34,914 bases of DNA. It comes from Phoronis australis. Its lineage: Eukaryota; Phoronida; Phoronidae. Shown here in pieces: positions 32,007 through 34,914 of the stretch. The stretch lies in contig NMRA01000112.1 of NCBI GenBank assembly GCA_002633005.1, positions 453,195 to 488,108 on the forward strand. The letters run 5' to 3'. How positions within the stretch are numbered: the stretch's first letter is position 1; each line of letters begins with the position of its first letter. A model generated the notes under the pieces. That model was given only the letters and a program-made list of their open reading frames with translations. It made no database searches and was not told the origin of the DNA. Made by a program: the position numbers and the translations under genes.

Positions 32007-33962
32007 TAACTTACACAATTTGGATTTTCTTGAGAAAAGCTTGAAGGCGTCGGTTTTTGGTAGAATTCGTTGAGACCTAACACAGGAAAATCCGAAAACA
32101 GGTCCATCCAAGAGTACTCCCATGGCTGGGCGTAGTTTCGGCAACTGTTCTGAAAATTTGATGGATTGTTGTAAAATTCGTATGTAATTTATTTTGATGT
32201 TTTACAAGATGTTTTATTTCGGGATTGCGATGGTGACTAACTGTATTAACACAGTATGGAAGATGTTTTTAATCACATAGTTTCCTAAATTACGCCCCCG
32301 TGTCTGAAATTACGCCCCCGCATATACTCCAATTTTTGTCATTCATTTAAGGTCGTTTACTCAATATCCCCCATGGACCTATGTCTGGCAATTCCCTGGT
32401 AGTATTCCTGTTCCGGTTTGTGACAATGTATTTACCAAATCCCTGTGGATCTTTGTGAAAGTGAAATGTATGCTCCTATCGGGAATCGGTCTGCAACCAG
32501 CTTTTGGGGTCGGATCTAACTAAAATGTTTTATCCCTACATTGCAGCTTATTATTGAGTCTGCTTGTAAAAAAATCTTTAGGAAACTAAGTATGATTGTA
32601 TGTTTGTGTTTGGGAGAGGGTAGAACTCGACAATTTTTGATGAATCATTAAAGTGTCTTACAACCCAGTGACTGTTTCTCTATTTTGGTGACCAATGTGT
32701 GTTCTGTCAAATTACTTGACTGTATTCTTTGTTTTATTGAAAACAGGGCGACATCCTCTAACTAATTTTCAGACGGACCTCATAGTAGCGCCAAGGACCC
32801 TCATAAGGGCACAATTGCTTTTAGGACCGAAAAACGTTTGTATTATTCTTGAATTTTTTCAATCTATCTAAGAGAGATTTCAAACAACTAAGTTCGTTGT
32901 GTAGTAGTGATTCTATTGCAATTCCCATTGTCAGGTGAGTGCCCGTCATTCCCTGAAATCGAGACCGGTGACTTTATCAGTTACATGCAAATACACCGTG
33001 CGCTTTTTAAAAAAAGTTCAATCTTTAATTGCCGCTTAAAACAGTGTCAGTAACCGAGCATTTAAAAATCGCCAGGGTAAAGTTCAGTAGCTGTTTTGCG
33101 ACTACTCCCTGACACAGCGCCACCTATACTGAAAAGTGGCCCTGTGTAAACATGATGAACGACACACGGAATTCCGTGTGTGGGCATCAATGCGCATGCC
33201 TTGGTCAGTCGGAAGTATACCGATCACATTGTCACCACTTGCAAACGCCTTTAAGCACTGTGCTGACGGTACGTGTCTGAGCTTAAGCCATTGGATCGGG
33301 CTTCTCTCGATTTTGTTTACTTCGATCACTGCCCGTTTTAATAAAATGCAACTATTCAAGTCAAAGATGGTCGCCATACTCGATCGGTAACTGTGAACTG
33401 AAGGGTGTTTCCCAGATTTCAACCAGTGTGAATGATTGATTGTTATGACGCCGGTTTCATTACAATGAGAAGCCATGTTAAACAACAATTGACAGTGCTA
33501 CCTTTCGTAGCAACTACAAAAATTTAGTAAAAATCACGTGTTCTCATTTAAAATACCGGTACAAGTCTTGCTTTTTAGCGAGATCCTGCTTAGGCCCTAA
33601 CATGACTGAACTCTACCCGGGTTACAAACCGAGTGGGGATTAGTTCTGCCTTCGAAGCGTAGAACTGTGACTGCTAAGGTAGTGAGATCGAGTCCATTTC
33701 TGGTTGATCTAAAATACTTTTCCCACCGGTTGTTTCACTTTAATTCCACCGGTTGGGGTAACAAGGCGAGGTCAGGGTCAAGGCCGCAAGACAACAGCTT
33801 ACATTCGAGGCGAAAAATCCTTACTTATGGAGCCAAAACACTGAATATATAATTCAACACTGAATCCTTGCCGACCGATCACGTCAGTGGCCAGCATTTC
33901 GCTAGGACAGGCTAGTTATCTCCCAACAACAATCGCGAAACAGTCGCTTTTCATTCGCATAT
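32007..33962. other. Intergenic DNA after transporter copy 2
   Basis: No supported gene. An ATTAAA (32647-32652) is a weak polyadenylation candidate. A duplicated word AAATTACGCCCCCG lies at 32287-32321, and a 20-bp perfect palindrome at 33162-33181. A weak tRNA-like B-box phrase (GAGATCGAGTCC) lies near 33683. The overlapping frames at 33102-33488 (both strands) are unrecognised. Confidence 0.45.
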
Positions 33963-34247
33963 TTTATGGGCCACGGAAAGGGAAAATAGTTTCTATTAAC
34001 TATTTTGTTCTCTTTCCGCGGCCCATAATTTTGCCCTTTCTGCACATTTAGCTAGTCCCTGTTTCCACCGGCAGCTTTAACTTTACGAGTTATTTGAATT
34101 TTCAAACACGATTGATTTTTACAAATTAGGTTTGATTTCCTAAACAAGATTGATTTTTATAAATTAAGTTTGATTTGTACGAATTATGTTTGATGTTTAC
34201 TAATTAGGTTTGATTTTCTATTTTTTGCCCTTTCCGTGGCCCATAAA
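33963..34247. mobile_element. Three-armed foldback / MITE-like element with 20-bp perfect terminal inverted repeats
   Basis: The left end TTTATGGGCCACGGAAAGGG (33963-33982) is the exact reverse complement of the right end CCCTTTCCGTGGCCCATAAA (34228-34247). A third arm, CTCTTTCCGCGGCCCATAA (34010-34028), faces the left end so that 33964-34028 folds as a hairpin. Between 34105 and 34215 lies a tandem array of about five units like AAATTAGGTTTGATTTTTAC (about 21-24 bp). No coding capacity. The structure suggests a non-autonomous DNA element with an internal minisatellite. Confidence 0.7.
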
Positions 34248-34914
34248 TTTTGCTTTTGTTATCAGAAACTACATGTAGGCCTACGGAACGCCTTAATGTG
34301 TTATGCTGTTCAAGCCTGATTTTGGACTAATATAGCTCATCTCCATAAATAGAAAAGCAACTGCTCGCGCGTGTGTCTTCTTCGTTAGCTTTACTTTTGA
34401 CAATGAACGTGGATTACGGTTTTTGATTAAAGAGGTCGATTCACAGCTATTTATTTGTAGTTAATTAAATATGTATACACATGTGCTGACTGTTAATAAA
34501 GATTGCTTATAAACCACATTTCTTTTTATTCCATGTCCTATATTCTTCTATTATTCGTGTAAAGCACGCTCCCACTTCCCCACAAAATTTCGAGAACACA
34601 AAATTTTCAACTTCGGCTATCTTCGGAATCACGTCACGTCCGGAAGCGGACCCGATCACTGCCGAGTCTGTCCATAGGTTTGTATTGGGACTATCTGGCA
34701 CAAATGGAAGCTTTCTGTTTGTTAGAATGGGTTTATTATGCAACTTTTGCCAATTAATTCTCTGAAATGTGACACATATGCACATGGTCTTGAGCGTTGC
34801 CATAAACATTTCACAGTAGTTAGCAATGAGTCCTCAATAAAGTGTTCGAGTACAACCGCACGTCTTTCGCACTGTCTGTCTACGCACGACGTATCACTGT
34901 TGTTGTGTGCCAAT
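34248..34914. other. Right-edge stretch, unassigned
   Basis: Two overlapping minus-strand frames (34507-34809, 100 codons; 34722-34913, 63 codons, open at the window edge) have no recognised domain. AATAAA at 34495-34500 and near 34835 on + are unlinked to any gene I can see. Confidence 0.35.

Noticed and set aside
31841-32144. Minus-strand frames of 79-88 codons
   Set aside because: Antisense of the last exon of copy 2 and its 3' UTR; the N-terminal parts are reverse-strand shadows.
33102-33488. 128-codon minus-strand frame overlapping an 84-codon plus frame
   Set aside because: No domain, no splice consensus in context and no homology I recognise; overlapping long frames on both strands suggest compositional chance.
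33601-33700. tRNA-like phrase with GAGATCGAGTCC
   Set aside because: A B-box-like word and a short hairpin are present, but I could not build an acceptor stem and anticodon arm, so it is not called a tRNA gene.
34507-34913. Possible minus-strand gene entering from the right edge
   Set aside because: Two frames are open for 63-100 codons, but there is no recognised motif and no downstream AATAAA on that strand; left as unassigned.

Overview
This looks like a piece of a metazoan nuclear genome. Genes are split into short exons with GT-AG introns, introns are repeat-rich, polyadenylation signals are AATAAA, and there is one 580-base assembly gap (725-1304) plus two single Ns beside C tracts. 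An LDL-receptor-class gene next to a tandem pair of sodium-dependent glucose transporter 1-like (NaGLT1/MFSD4B-type) genes, together with the repeat content, suggests a marine invertebrate deuterostome (hemichordate, amphioxus or similar). The species cannot be fixed from sequence alone.

Layout, all genes on + strand. (1) 1-9361: the 3' seven exons of a single-pass receptor of the LDLR/LRP family: YWTD beta-propeller repeats, one EGF module, a Ser/Thr-rich stalk, a transmembrane helix and a cytoplasmic tail of about 66 residues. Its 5' part lies outside the window. (2) 11127-16942: an intact four-exon major facilitator gene (505 aa) of the NaGLT1/MFSD4B type. (3) 16943-27070: about 10 kb of gene-poor DNA with minisatellites, a CACT-rich microsatellite, a broken FEPEYT-type coding fragment and a block of diverged modules. 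(4) 27379-32006: a tandem paralogue of the transporter (491 aa). (5) 32007-34914: intergenic DNA ending with a three-armed foldback element.

The two transporters come from a duplication that includes the region 5' of exon 1. Both reading frames are open with the same intron phases (0, then 1). They differ at the 5' end: copy 1 starts in a 28-nt coding exon, while in copy 2 that start is ATC, the exon's donor is GC instead of GT, and a new in-frame ATG lies two bases into the next exon. A 101-bp stretch of the last exon is identical in both, synonymous sites included, while the introns are strongly diverged; this suggests recent gene conversion or strong constraint.

Mobile DNA is plentiful: a decayed Ty3/Gypsy-type fragment (protease and integrase zinc-binding pieces, minus strand) in the first intron of copy 1, three hAT-like termini, a tRNA-derived SINE-like sequence, two foldback repeats, and a roughly 480-bp dispersed repeat present both in a receptor intron and in an intron of transporter copy 2. 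I found no CRISPR array, operon, rRNA gene or convincing functional tRNA gene, and no evidence of a wholly new biological system. The most interesting items are the 5' rewiring of the duplicated transporter and the foldback and dispersed repeats.
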